A stretch of 14,278 nucleotides of DNA from NCBI RefSeq assembly GCF_000208925.1, contig NW_001915218.1, forward strand, positions 1 to 14,278. The letters are read 5' to 3'. The DNA is from Entamoeba histolytica HM-1:IMSS (Eukaryota; Evosea; Mastigamoebida; Endamoebidae). The notes under the pieces were generated by a model. The model was not told the origin of the DNA, made no database searches, and saw only the letters and a list, made by a program, of their open reading frames with translations. Below are positions 1 through 7,800 of the stretch, one piece after another. Every line of letters starts with the position of its first letter. Within the stretch, counting starts at the first letter, position 1. Position numbers and translations under genes: made by a program.

Positions 1-9
1 AGGATTTCA

Positions 10-421
10 ATGATTATGCACCTCTATCTCCAAAATAAAATAATAAGAGATAAATTTGATGAAATAAAAGAAATACTAAAGAAAATTAATAGACTAGAAG
101 ATATAGTCAATGAAATTAAACAGAATAAAGTGCATCATGAAATTAAAAGAACATGATGAAGAAGGAATAAAAGTTAAAGCACTAGAAAGAATAAAATACA
201 TAAAATATATGATGACAATGATTAAAGAAAGAATTAAATTTAATAAAAATGAAATAATCAGAATCAATACAAATAAAATAATGTTTGATTCTAATAAGAA
301 AATTAGAATAAGGAAGAAAGAAACAAAAAATGAAATATACCCAAATAACGATATTACTTTAGAATATTGGAAATCGTTATATGAAACACAGGTGATATTA
401 AATAAAGAAAATTGGAAATAA
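10..421 (+). pseudogene. LINE ORF fragment: coiled-coil region before the RT
   Basis: Two overlapping frames (10-156, then 110-421) give a strongly basic, Lys/Ile/Asn-rich stretch. The first has heptad-like Ile/Leu spacing (KFDEIKEILKKINRLEDIV), which fits a coiled coil. The second continues with basic helices and ends in a conserved-looking ITLEYWKSLYET segment that leads into the RT domain. The frame change between about 110 and 156 is a decay event, since neither frame alone runs from the window edge to the RT. Coiled coils upstream of the RT are known in Entamoeba LINE proteins, where they are linked to nucleic-acid binding. Whether this is the end of an ORF1 or the start of ORF2 cannot be decided here. 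Confidence 0.6.
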
Positions 422-1397
422 AACAAATCACCTCGTGGAATGAAAGATATGTCAATTATGATAGTGTCATAATAACAATAAATGAATTAAATTTCAGTTT
501 AAAGAAAATAAATAACTGGAAAGCACCAGGAATAGACACTATATATGGGTATTATTGGAAAAGGATGTCATCATCAAGAGAAATCATTCTTAATATCTTC
601 AATGAATGGTTAAACTTCATTCAAAACATCAAATGAGACATGGTAAGTTGAAGAACTTTATTAATCCACAAATTGATATGAATGATGTCACTAATTATCG
701 TCCTATCAGTTGTACAAATGTAATTATGAAAGTATTTACATCAATATTAAAAGAAAAGATTCACAGAAGACTTAACATGAATAATGAATCATTGAAAATT
801 AGTAAAAATCAACTGGGTTGTAAATTACAATCTCTCCCTGCTAAAGAAGGAATAATTAATAGTTATATGATGAAGCAGCAGAAAGAAGAGAAATACCCAA
901 AATATGTGGAGTCATATTATGACATTAAGAAAACATATGACACAGTAAACCACGAATGGGTAATTGAATCATTAAAATATTTTAATGTAGAGGGTGTCAT
1001 CATTGACGTTATTGAAAGTATGATGACTAGAAGGAAGATATTCATCGGCTATAAATTTAATGAATATCTAGGTAGTATTAAATTAAATAGAGGAATTTTA
1101 CAAGGTGATTCATTATCAAATCTACTCTTCATCATACAGATGAATGTAATTTCTCAAATCATCGAAGAGAAATTCCCAAAAGCAAATCACACATTATATA
1201 TGGATGATTTGAGAATAATGACGGAAAGTAGTGAAGAAATGGGAATAATACACAATGAAATTAAAGAAATAATAAGTGGAATAGGGATGGAAATGAATGA
1301 GAAAAAGTCCGGATTGGTATTAAAAAACAATAAGAAATACCAGATGGAATGCAAAACATCCCAGTCATTGAAGGTGAGGACTTGTATAAATACTTAG
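412..1397 (+). pseudogene. LINE reverse transcriptase domain, frameshifted
   Basis: Two frames (412-636 and 606-1397) make one RT domain. The first holds the N-terminal LINE RT motif NWKAPGIDTI. The second holds YRPISC, the motif A Asp in YDIKKTYDTV (Asp codon at 921), the motif B-like RGILQGDSLSNLLF, and the catalytic YMDD at 1197-1208. RT copies element RNA into DNA at a nicked target site. Motifs A, B and C are intact, so the palm was functional in the ancestor, but the frameshift near 606-640 separates it from the N-terminal motif and another near 1349-1397 cuts off the C-terminal half. S-N-L-L replaces the more usual S-P-L-L after GDS. Confidence 0.88.
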
Positions 1398-2007
1398 GAA
1401 TATGGCAGTCCGATGAAATTGATGACACTTTCAATTGTAAAACCATCAAAGAAAAAATGATGAAGAAGATGGAAGAAATAAACACTGATGAAAGTAGTAA
1501 TAGAAGATATATTACAAGAATAAACACTGAAGTAATCAATATCTTCAGATATTCAGCATCAGTTGTAAATTGGAAAATCACTTAGATAAAATTGATTTGG
1601 AGATAAGAAAATATTTAAGAAAGGCAAAATACATTGGTGCCGGAAACTCCAAAGATAGGTTGTATGTCATTATAGAAGAAATGGGTGAAGGATTAATAAA
1701 TCTAAATGATGAATATGTTAATGAATTAGTTAGAACAGTGATGTACTACTGTACCAGAGAAAGTGAAATTGGAAATAACATATTAGATAGATGGTACAGT
1801 AAGAATGGAATGTGGAATAGAATTTAAAACATCAATTCATAAAATCCCAGAAACAAAAATAGAAGAAATAATAAATGAAGGGATAGAAAAGAAAAAAGAA
1901 AAAGAAGTAGTAGTGGAAATAAAGAAATTATTGACAAATACATCAAAAAATGGAAGTGTCATCAAATAAGTGACATTTTAGAAGATGGAATGAGTCAAAA
2001 TGAGTAG
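1349..2007 (+). pseudogene. LINE thumb/linker region between RT and endonuclease, broken
   Basis: Four short frames (1349-1585, 1570-1827, 1820-1969, 1951-2007) follow the RT in order. The first starts with GEDLYKYLGIWQ, which resembles the YLG segment after the palm in many LINE RTs. The second has KYLRKAKYIGAGNSKDRLYV and GEGLINL, also of the type seen after the RT in site-specific LINEs. The third is highly charged (KKKEKEVVVEIKK). The fourth ends at a stop at 2005-2007. At least three frame changes in 660 bp show advanced decay. No separate function is claimed; the segment is assigned by position and by the YLG motif. Confidence 0.65.
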
Positions 2008-2021
2008 ATAAAACTACTACA

Positions 2022-2803
2022 GTGAAACCATGGAAGTCAATCAATATTAAAAAGAATGCATTTCTCCAATTAACTAAAATGCAAGATGGAGCAATATTTT
2101 GTGGATATAAAAAATCAAAAATAATGAAAAATGAAAGAATGAAATACTCAACACTGTGTAAAGACAAAATAACAACAGTAGAACACATTCTACTATCTTG
2201 TATTTATCATAAAAAATCACAAATAGAAAAACATGACAATATTGGTATTATAATATTGATTAATAAGAAAATACACAGGAAATAATCAATATAAAAATAC
2301 AATATGAAACAGTGTTCCAATATAAAGACATCACTATGATATGGAACAAACAAATAATGCCTAAAAGTGATGGACAATATCACAAAAGACCAGACATATA
2401 CGTATTAGATAAAAAGAATAAAACTAGTCTATTATTTGATATGACTAATATAGCTGATCACAATATCAATGGAGCCTATTTGAAGAAAAGAAATATGTAT
2501 AAGGAATTAAAGAATATGTTAATGAAGATAGAAAAATTAAAAGATGTCAGAATAATTCTAGTAGTAATTTCAATAAATGGATTAGTAAATAAAGAAAGTA
2601 TCAGATTAATTAAAGAATTAAAAATTGACATTGACATCAAGAAAGAAATTAAAAACTATGTAATTAAAAACATGATGAATGTCACGGAATACTGCTTCTA
2701 TCACAACCAAACATACTCAGTAGAAATACTAGAAAAAGACAAAGATATGGGATTAGTCTCATCCAATGAAGGAACAATAGAAGTTAGTTCTATTAATACT
2801 TAA
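2022..2803 (+). pseudogene. LINE restriction-like endonuclease domain, frameshifted
   Basis: Frames 2022-2285 and 2282-2803 together form the C-terminal endonuclease. In the first, a Cys codon at 2157, His at 2184 and Cys at 2199 give CX8HX4C, matching the last three ligands of the CX1-3CX7-8HX4C knuckle of R2/EhLINE-type endonucleases. The expected first Cys is a Ser or Thr here (Y-S-T-L-C). In the second, Pro-Asp at 2390-2395 followed after 14 residues by Asp at 2438 fits the PDX12-14D nuclease motif (RPDIYVLD ... FDMTN). The enzyme would nick the bottom strand of target DNA to prime reverse transcription. The domain is split by a frameshift near 2285 and lacks an uninterrupted link to the RT. 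Confidence 0.82.
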
Positions 2804-2829
2804 TTAATTGCTTATTATTTTATTTATTA

Positions 2830-2851
2830 TATTTCTTATTAAAATACATCA
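2830..2851 (+). repeat. Target-site duplication, left copy (22 bp)
   Basis: The bases from TATTTCTT to AATACATCA are repeated exactly at 3492-3513. The two copies bracket 2852-3492. A direct repeat of this length just outside a T-tailed insert is the usual footprint of target-primed reverse transcription. The first T could belong to either the repeat or the tail, so the duplication is 21 or 22 bp. Confidence 0.88.
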
Positions 2852-2944
2852 AGATTCGAAGATGGCACGTCAGAGACACCACATGAAACCCTAAAATAAT
2901 CCCATGCTTCGAATCTCCCAGTTATCGTCTGGTCATGACGTGCC
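2852..2944 (+). ncRNA. Interleaved-helix (pseudoknot) head of the SINE, HDV-ribozyme-like strand order
   Basis: Helix A pairs AGATTCGAAG (2852-2861) with CTTCGAATCT (2907-2916), 10 perfect pairs. Helix B pairs GGCACGTCA (2864-2872) with TGACGTGCC (2936-2944), 9 perfect pairs. Order is A5', a 2-nt AU joiner, B5', 34 nt, A3', a small hairpin CCAG/CTGG (2918-2921/2929-2932), then B3'. This matches P1-P2-P3-P1'-P4-P2' of HDV-like ribozymes, and the AU joiner and P4-like hairpin sit where expected. Against it: P1 is longer than the usual 7 bp, I see no GG/CC pair for P1.1, and the residues after the P4-like stem (TCATGA) do not match the usual CNRA. The structure is well supported; catalysis is not shown. 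Confidence 0.6.
2863..2916 (+). promoter_or_regulatory. Possible internal RNA polymerase III promoter (A box and B box)
   Basis: TGGCACGTCAG (2863-2873) matches the A-box pattern TRGYNNANNNG except for G at the seventh position. GCTTCGAATCT (2906-2916) matches GGTTCGANNCC at 7 of 9 fixed positions. The gap between them is 32 nt, as in tRNA genes, and the A box starts 11 nt from the element's first base, as in tRNA-derived SINE heads. The region does not fold as a tRNA T arm. The motifs are short, so this rests partly on the element's lack of TTTT and its T-run end. Confidence 0.45.
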
Positions 2945-3010
2945 TTTGGTGAGATAATATCTATTCAACACTAACTGTTTATTATTATTAATATTTATTA
3001 GAAGTGATTA

Positions 3011-3129
3011 TTATTCATTAACGTGTATTGTTATTCATTGAGGTGTATTGTTTATTAAGAATTATTATTTATAAGGATTATTATTTACTAAGGAGGTATT
3101 ATGTATTAAGAATTATCATTTATTAAAGA
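3011..3129 (+). repeat. Degenerate internal repeats of the SINE
   Basis: Two adjacent 20-bp units (3011-3030 and 3031-3050) agree at 18 of 20 positions and share the ends TTATTCATT and GTGTATTG. A second motif, TATTAAGAATTAT followed by ATTTA, occurs at about 3053 and again at about 3104, some 51 bp apart. Further diverged TTATT/AAGG units lie between. This resembles the variable internal repeats described for Entamoeba SINEs. Confidence 0.6.
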
Positions 3130-3218
3130 AGACGCATATATAATTGATACTGTTGCACAAAAATTAAACATAAGGATATTATCAAGGAATAGGGTTTCTT
3201 TAAGGGGTGTCGAAGGTA

Positions 3219-3262
3219 AAGGAGATGAGTCATAATCATTAGATTATGGATATACTCTCCTT
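3219..3262 (+). repeat. Two-stage hairpin in the SINE body
   Basis: AAGGAGA (3219-3225) pairs with TCTCCTT (3256-3262). Inside it, CATAATC (3231-3237) pairs with GATTATG (3242-3248) around a 4-nt ATTA loop. The two 7-bp stems are perfect and separated by an asymmetric internal loop. Confidence 0.6.
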
Positions 3263-3372
3263 AAAACAACAATATAAAGAATGAGAAATATTATATTACT
3301 CATTAAAATCAAAATAAAAGTCAGGCAGCAACTTAATTGAGGAACCATTTAAGTCGAGCATGTTTGCAAAAA

Positions 3373-3394
3373 CTTTATTTCAATAGAAATAAAG
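3373..3394 (+). repeat. Perfect 9-bp hairpin near the SINE 3' end
   Basis: CTTTATTTC (3373-3381) and GAAATAAAG (3386-3394) form a perfect stem with an AATA loop. It is followed by a second stem, GTTGAAGAA with TTCTCAAC (about 3398-3406 and 3421-3428, one bulged A), and a third, AACCT/AGGTT (3437-3441/3450-3454). This series just before the tail is a plausible recognition structure for the LINE reverse transcriptase. Confidence 0.65.
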
Positions 3395-3470
3395 CGTGTT
3401 GAAGAAACTGATTCACTCACTTCTCAACATGATGAAAACCTAAAAAATAAGGTTAATCATAATTGATTTC

Positions 3471-3492
3471 TTTTTTTTTTTTTTTTTTTTTT
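3471..3492 (+). terminator. 22-T tail of the SINE, possible Pol III terminator
   Basis: An uninterrupted run of 22 T ends the element directly at the right target-site duplication. It is the first run of four or more T after the element starts, so on the + strand it would be the first Pol III stop signal. It may equally be the tail used in target-primed reverse transcription. Both roles fit together. Confidence 0.55.
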
Positions 3493-3513
3493 ATTTCTTA
3501 TTAAAATACATCA
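3492..3513 (+). repeat. Target-site duplication, right copy (22 bp)
   Basis: This is an exact copy of 2830-2851, immediately after the T run, so the two insertion boundaries are defined to within one base. The absence of mismatches points to a more recent insertion than the heavily mutated LINE around it. Confidence 0.88.
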
Positions 3514-3592
3514 TCATAATCAAATAATATTTGATTATCGTTTGAGGCATGAAATTATTTTAATGATTGTGAAGTTGAGATGTATCAACTTC
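3514..3592 (+). mobile_element. Probable displaced LINE 3' end with two perfect hairpins
   Basis: Since the SINE sits between two copies of its target site, the sequence after 3513 continues the LINE 3' flank from 2851. It contains ATAATCAAAT/ATTTGATTAT (3516-3538, 10 bp, 3-nt loop) and GAAGTTGA/TCAACTTC (3571-3592, 8 bp, 6-nt loop). Hairpins close to the 3' end are expected in RNAs recognised by LINE RTs. Where the LINE really ends is unclear, because no tail or matching outer duplication is visible. Confidence 0.45.
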
Positions 3593-3874
3593 AAATCATA
3601 TTGAAAGTTATAAAGAAGTAGAAAATGAATTATAACAACATTACAAGCATTAAATAGTATAAAAATGAGACAAATAAAAGATATTAATATATTAATAAAA
3701 TAACAGTTAAATTTGATGATATAAACGCATAAATAAGCATATTAATACAACAATTTGGTAATACAAAAAGTGATAAAGAAACGAATAACAATTTAAATAC
3801 TATGACAGTTTAAAACAAGGAAAATATAAATACATAAATATTATATTATAAATTAGTTGGTTTTTCTAAAACAT

Positions 3875-3961
3875 TTAATTATTCTTTTTTTTTCTATTTC
3901 CTTCTGGATATTCATTTGTTATTTCTCTTATTTGTCTTCGTTCATATTTACTAAATTTCAT
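3875..3961 (-). pseudogene. Possible C-terminal remnant of a decayed minus-strand gene
   Basis: Read on the minus strand, this gives a 28-residue open frame with a balanced, protein-like composition (KFSKYERRQIREITNEYPEG, then basic residues and a stop). The same frame extends upstream through a single stop just before its ATG into another plausible stretch (RDESRKEKRDLSKM, to about plus position 4035), and through a further stop beyond that. A/T-rich noncoding DNA rarely yields this mix of Glu, Arg, Tyr, Pro and Gly, so I read it as the eroded tail of a gene. No family is recognised, and chance remains possible. Confidence 0.3.
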
Positions 3962-4365
3962 TTACATTTTCGATAAATCTCTTTTTTCTTTTCTACTTTC
4001 ATCTCTTATGATTATTAATATTATTTCTATACATTTTCTAGAGTTTATTCTTTTTTATACTCTCAACTTTTTATTGTTGTTATGTCTTTTTTTTGATTAA
4101 TTCATATGATATGGTTTATAAAATTAATATATTTCATTAACATCATCAACAAAATATCTTAAGAACTTTATTTTTTCTTTTTTTTATACTTATTGAATAT
4201 TTCATTGAAAATGTAATTCATTGGTTTGATAGATAAGTTTTATATTGTTTTTATTATGGTTATTTTAATTAATTATCTTTCAATAAAATTCAACTCTGCT
4301 GAGTTGTATTTAGATTTTTTTTGATAGTTTTTTAAATCAATTTGTTTATATATTTTCATAATTTT

Positions 4366-4458
4366 ATGAAGAAAATAGTAATACTTCTCATAGTAAATAT
4401 GAGTTTGGTCACAACACAAAGAGGAGTTTTATATCAATTCATTTTCATGGGTTTTTAA
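4366..4458 (+). pseudogene. Signal-peptide-like 30-residue ORF, possible 5' gene remnant
   Basis: The ATG at 4366 opens a 30-codon frame starting MKKIVILLIVNMSLVTTQRG, then a stop at 4456-4458. Two Lys followed by a 12-residue hydrophobic stretch and a polar region with small residues is typical of a eukaryotic signal peptide. An overlapping +1 frame is open from 4362 to the stop at 4554-4556 and continues with a Lys-rich stretch, so a frameshift near 4445 may have cut a longer secreted protein. It could also be a real micro-ORF upstream of the kinase gene, or chance. Confidence 0.3.
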
Positions 4459-4818
4459 AGGGATTAACTAAAATCAAAGAAATGAAAAAGTTAATTATCA
4501 AGAAGAATAAGAAAAACCATTTTTTTGAAGTGAAACGAGAAAATGATTTGAGTTAAATAAAATTATTGATTTAATAAATGTTAATATTTTTAAATTAAAA
4601 ACAAAAACAATTTAAAAGAAATAAAAACCAAGAAGAATGATAAATAGTTTTTAATTAACTCAAAAAAATTTCGACAGTACAAAAAATTAAATTAAAAGAA
4701 TAAAAAAAGTCTTTAAACAAAAATAACGACTTTTGTTGTTTTTGAAAATTCATTAAAAATTTTTCATAAAAAAAAAAGGGAAAAAATAACTTAATGTTCA
4801 TAAAAAGCTCAAACTGAA

Positions 4819-7800
4819 ATGAGAAGCTTATTGATATTTTCAGTTTTATTAATTCAAAATGTCTTTGCTGTTTGTGAAAAGAATGAAACAATAATTCGAG
4901 GAAGTTGTGGAAAATGTGAAGATAAATTTAATTTTTGTTCATTTTGTGATGAGAATAGTTGTCTTTCATGTAATGAAGGTAAATATTTAAATGAAGGAAG
5001 ATGTGATTTATGTCCCAGTTATTGTACTAGTTGTTTTTATGGTTTTTGTAGTTCTTGTGAAGATGGATTTTTTCCAATGGGAGGTAATTGTATATCTTGT
5101 TTAGTTAATAATTGTACTAAATGTCTTTCAAATGGAGCATGTTTAGAATGTGATTTAAATCATTATTTAAATAATAATAGTTTATGTTTATCATGTGAAG
5201 AAGAATCATCATCAAAATATTCTCGTTGTTATTTAAATTCAAAAGGAGAATTAGTTGGAACTCAATGTGGTAATGGATATTATAATAATACAAATAATGA
5301 ATGTACTTTATGTGATGTTAATAAACAATGTAAGACATGTTCTCCAATTACAGGGAATTGTATAAGTTGTGATTCAACAAAAATATTAATAGAAGGTTCA
5401 TGTGTAGAACAATCAACAGTCCATTGTTTAACTTCTAAAAATTCAAGATGTACTCAATGTGATATAACTTCATATTTAATACAAGGAGTTTGTTATGAAA
5501 CTATTCCTTGTTGGTGGTCTAATAAAATAACAGATAATTCTCAAGTAGAAACATCTGATAGTTATTCTATAGACCCTAATACTATTATGGTTAATAATTT
5601 ATGTTTTGATAAATTCTCAACACATTGTCTTCAAGTAAGTACAAATACTCATAGTTGTACAGAATGTGCAAATGGATATTATTTATTTGGTGGTTTATGT
5701 CTTCAATGTTCTTCTTTCTATGAACATTGTATTGATTGTGGAGAAATTCAAATGAATAATTTTACTCATACTGTATGTACATATTGTGAAGAAGGATATT
5801 TTAGTGATGTTGGATGTAGTCCTTGTAGTATGATAAATGGTTGTAACAAATGTGAAAATATATTAAGAAAAGGAGATATGTCAACAAAGATTTGTTATGA
5901 ATGTATTGATGGATATGAACTAATAGATGGAATATGTAAACCACTTTTAAATTGTGTTATGGCAACTGGATCATTTTGTCATGTTTGTCGTAAGAATTAT
6001 CTTCCTCAAAATGGAAAATGTGTTCCAATGAAAGAAGTAATTCCAAAATGTTCTTCTACTTTAAATGGTAAATGTAATTCTTGTGAAAAAAATTATTATC
6101 TTACTAGTACAAATGAATGTCGTTTATGTAATATTAAAGGATGTTTGACTTGTTCAATTGATGGAACTTGTACTTCATGTGAAAATGGTTATTGGTTAGA
6201 TAAACGATTTTGTAGTACATGTGATTCAATAGCTAATTGTATTGAATGTAATACTGATGGTTCAGGATGTTTATATTGTAAAGAAGATTATTATGTTTTA
6301 AATGGATCATGTGTTTCTTGTTCTTCTGGAATTACTGACCATTGTAAGTCATGTTTACAAAAAGGTAATACAACTACTTGTACTGTATGTCAAGATGGAT
6401 ATTCTCTTCAAGATTCAACATGTCTTGAATGCAAGAATCTTGATCCTTTATGTTTAACTTGTTCTTCATCAGAACCTCGTTGTTTATCATGTACATCAAC
6501 ACATTTTCCAATGGGAAAACAATGTTTAGAATGTTCTACAAGATTAGCTCATTGTCTAAAATGTTCAAGTTCAGAAGAATGTACTGAATGTGAAAGAGGA
6601 TATTACTTATCTAATGGAGAATGTTTTCCATGTTCAGGTATGAAAGGGTGTCAAATATGTAGTAGTGGAACAGTATGTACAACATGTGCTGAAATTTATA
6701 GACCATTAAAAAAAGGGAATGAAGTGATATGTTCTTTTGATGGAGGAGTAGAACATTGTAGGACATTTACAACAGAAGGAGTATGTACAGAATGTTATTA
6801 TCCTTACACATTAGATACTTCATCAAATGTATGTCTTGATTGTCTTTCAACAATTGAGAATTGTGGAGAATGTTCAACAAAAACAAAACAATGTACTTCA
6901 TGTATTTCTAATTTATATTATTTAAATAATGATAAAATGTGTGAATTATGTTCAGTAAGTGTGCCTCATTGTAAAACATGTTCTTCTAATGGTAGTTGTC
7001 TTTCTTGTATTTCTGGATATGAATTAGAGAGTAATAATTGTAAATTAAAATCTACTAAAGAGAGTGTTAAATATTATAATAACAAATATGAATATAAGAG
7101 ACTTAATTCAAGTATTAAATATGTATCTTCAAATAATAAAAAAATAGTTAAATGTCAACCAAATTGTAAAGAATGTAATAATAATGAATGTGTTAAATGT
7201 GATGATTATTATTATTTAGATAAAACAACAACATGTGTTTCATGTTCAAGTCATTGTATTTTATGTAATAATAGTAATGTCTGTATAAAATGTGATTCAA
7301 AGACATATCTTTCTAATGGAAATTGTATTGATATTCCAATGTTACATTATAAAAAAACAGAAAGTAGTACTGAATTATGTTCTAAAGCAATTTTTTCATG
7401 TTCAACATGTTCAATTGATCAAGAAAATGTAATATGTAATTCTTGTATTAAAGGATATGCATTTTATTCAAAAGAACAACGCGTTTGTGTTTATCATCAA
7501 GGATTAATTGATTCAGATGGAACAAGAATTTTATGTCCAAAAGGATGTAATATTTGTGATAAAAATTTACGATGTTTAAGTACATATAGTGATAATTCTT
7601 TTATTCAAAATGGTCAAATAGTAAAAATGACAAATTCTAATGAATGTCTTATATTTGACACAGACATCGGTTGTACTTCATGTAAATCTTCAATTACATC
7701 AAATGGAATTTGTTTACCAACTACTTCTCAGTGTAAATATCAAATAGTTAATTCTGATGGTTCTACTGTTTGTATTAAAAGTAATGTAGTTAAACAATTA

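Larger units (their letters stand above)
1..2829 (+). mobile_element. Decayed LINE (R4-clade, EhLINE-like), 3' part
   Basis: This is the 3' portion of a non-LTR retrotransposon whose 5' end lies outside the window. Reading frames follow one another on the + strand and switch repeatedly: about 10-156, 110-421, 412-636, 606-1397, 1349-1585, 1570-1827, 1820-1969, 1951-2007, 2022-2285 and 2282-2803. Each switch continues the same protein, so this is one ORF broken by small indels and stops. Domain order is coiled coil, reverse transcriptase, linker, then zinc-knuckle and PDX14D endonuclease. That is the order known for Entamoeba LINEs and R2/R4-type elements with a restriction-like endonuclease. 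The copy cannot make a functional protein. An intact 3' junction is not visible because another element is inserted 27 bp after the last stop codon. Confidence 0.9.
2852..3492 (+). mobile_element. SINE-like non-autonomous element, T-tailed, nested in the LINE 3' UTR
   Basis: The ~640-bp insert has no coding potential and is bounded by a 22-bp direct repeat. It ends on the + strand in 22 T directly next to the right repeat. Its first 93 bases are unusually GC-rich for this window and contain interleaved inverted repeats plus A-box- and B-box-like motifs. The middle (about 2980-3130) is a degenerate TTATT-rich repeat region, and the last third is a chain of hairpins. Length and internal short repeats resemble the known Entamoeba SINEs (about 0.5-0.65 kb, 26-27-bp internal repeats, from memory), which are mobilised by the LINE machinery. 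The exact subfamily cannot be named without a sequence comparison. The insertion is younger than the LINE copy it interrupts. Confidence 0.82.
3593..4818. other. 1.2-kb A/T-rich intergenic region
   Basis: No intact gene of useful length is visible. The + strand is A-rich at about 3595-3860, T-rich with several long T runs at about 3870-4360, and A-rich again from about 4480 to the kinase start. Two short coding-like remnants are listed separately (3875-3961 minus and 4366-4458 plus). No clear GAAC element or TATA-type Entamoeba core promoter is seen close to 4819; the nearest initiator-like ATTCA is about 70 nt upstream. The 5' control region of the kinase must lie here. Confidence 0.7.

Noticed and set aside
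94..426. Minus-strand open frame of 110 codons rich in Phe/Leu/Ile
   Set aside because: It is the complement of the Lys/Glu/Asn-rich LINE coding strand; such hydrophobic antisense frames are expected in A/T-rich coding DNA.
1261..1581. Minus-strand open frame of 106 codons
   Set aside because: Antisense shadow of the LINE RT region, with low-complexity Ile/Leu/Ser composition.
2852..2920. A tRNA gene suggested by the A/B-box-like motifs
   Set aside because: No acceptor stem, anticodon arm or T stem folds around them; the bases flanking TTCGAAT do not pair as a T arm.
3011..3129. CRISPR-like array
   Set aside because: Repeats are short, adjacent, diverged and without unique spacers; the organism is a eukaryote and the region is inside a SINE.
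2852..3513. The T-tailed segment as the native 3' end of the LINE
   Set aside because: Its flanking direct repeat lies inside the LINE 3' flank, so it is a separate insertion; the LINE's own duplication would flank the whole LINE.
4655..4891. Minus-strand frame overlapping the kinase start
   Set aside because: Phe/Leu/Lys-rich, lies across the kinase 5' end and A/T-rich leader; no motif.
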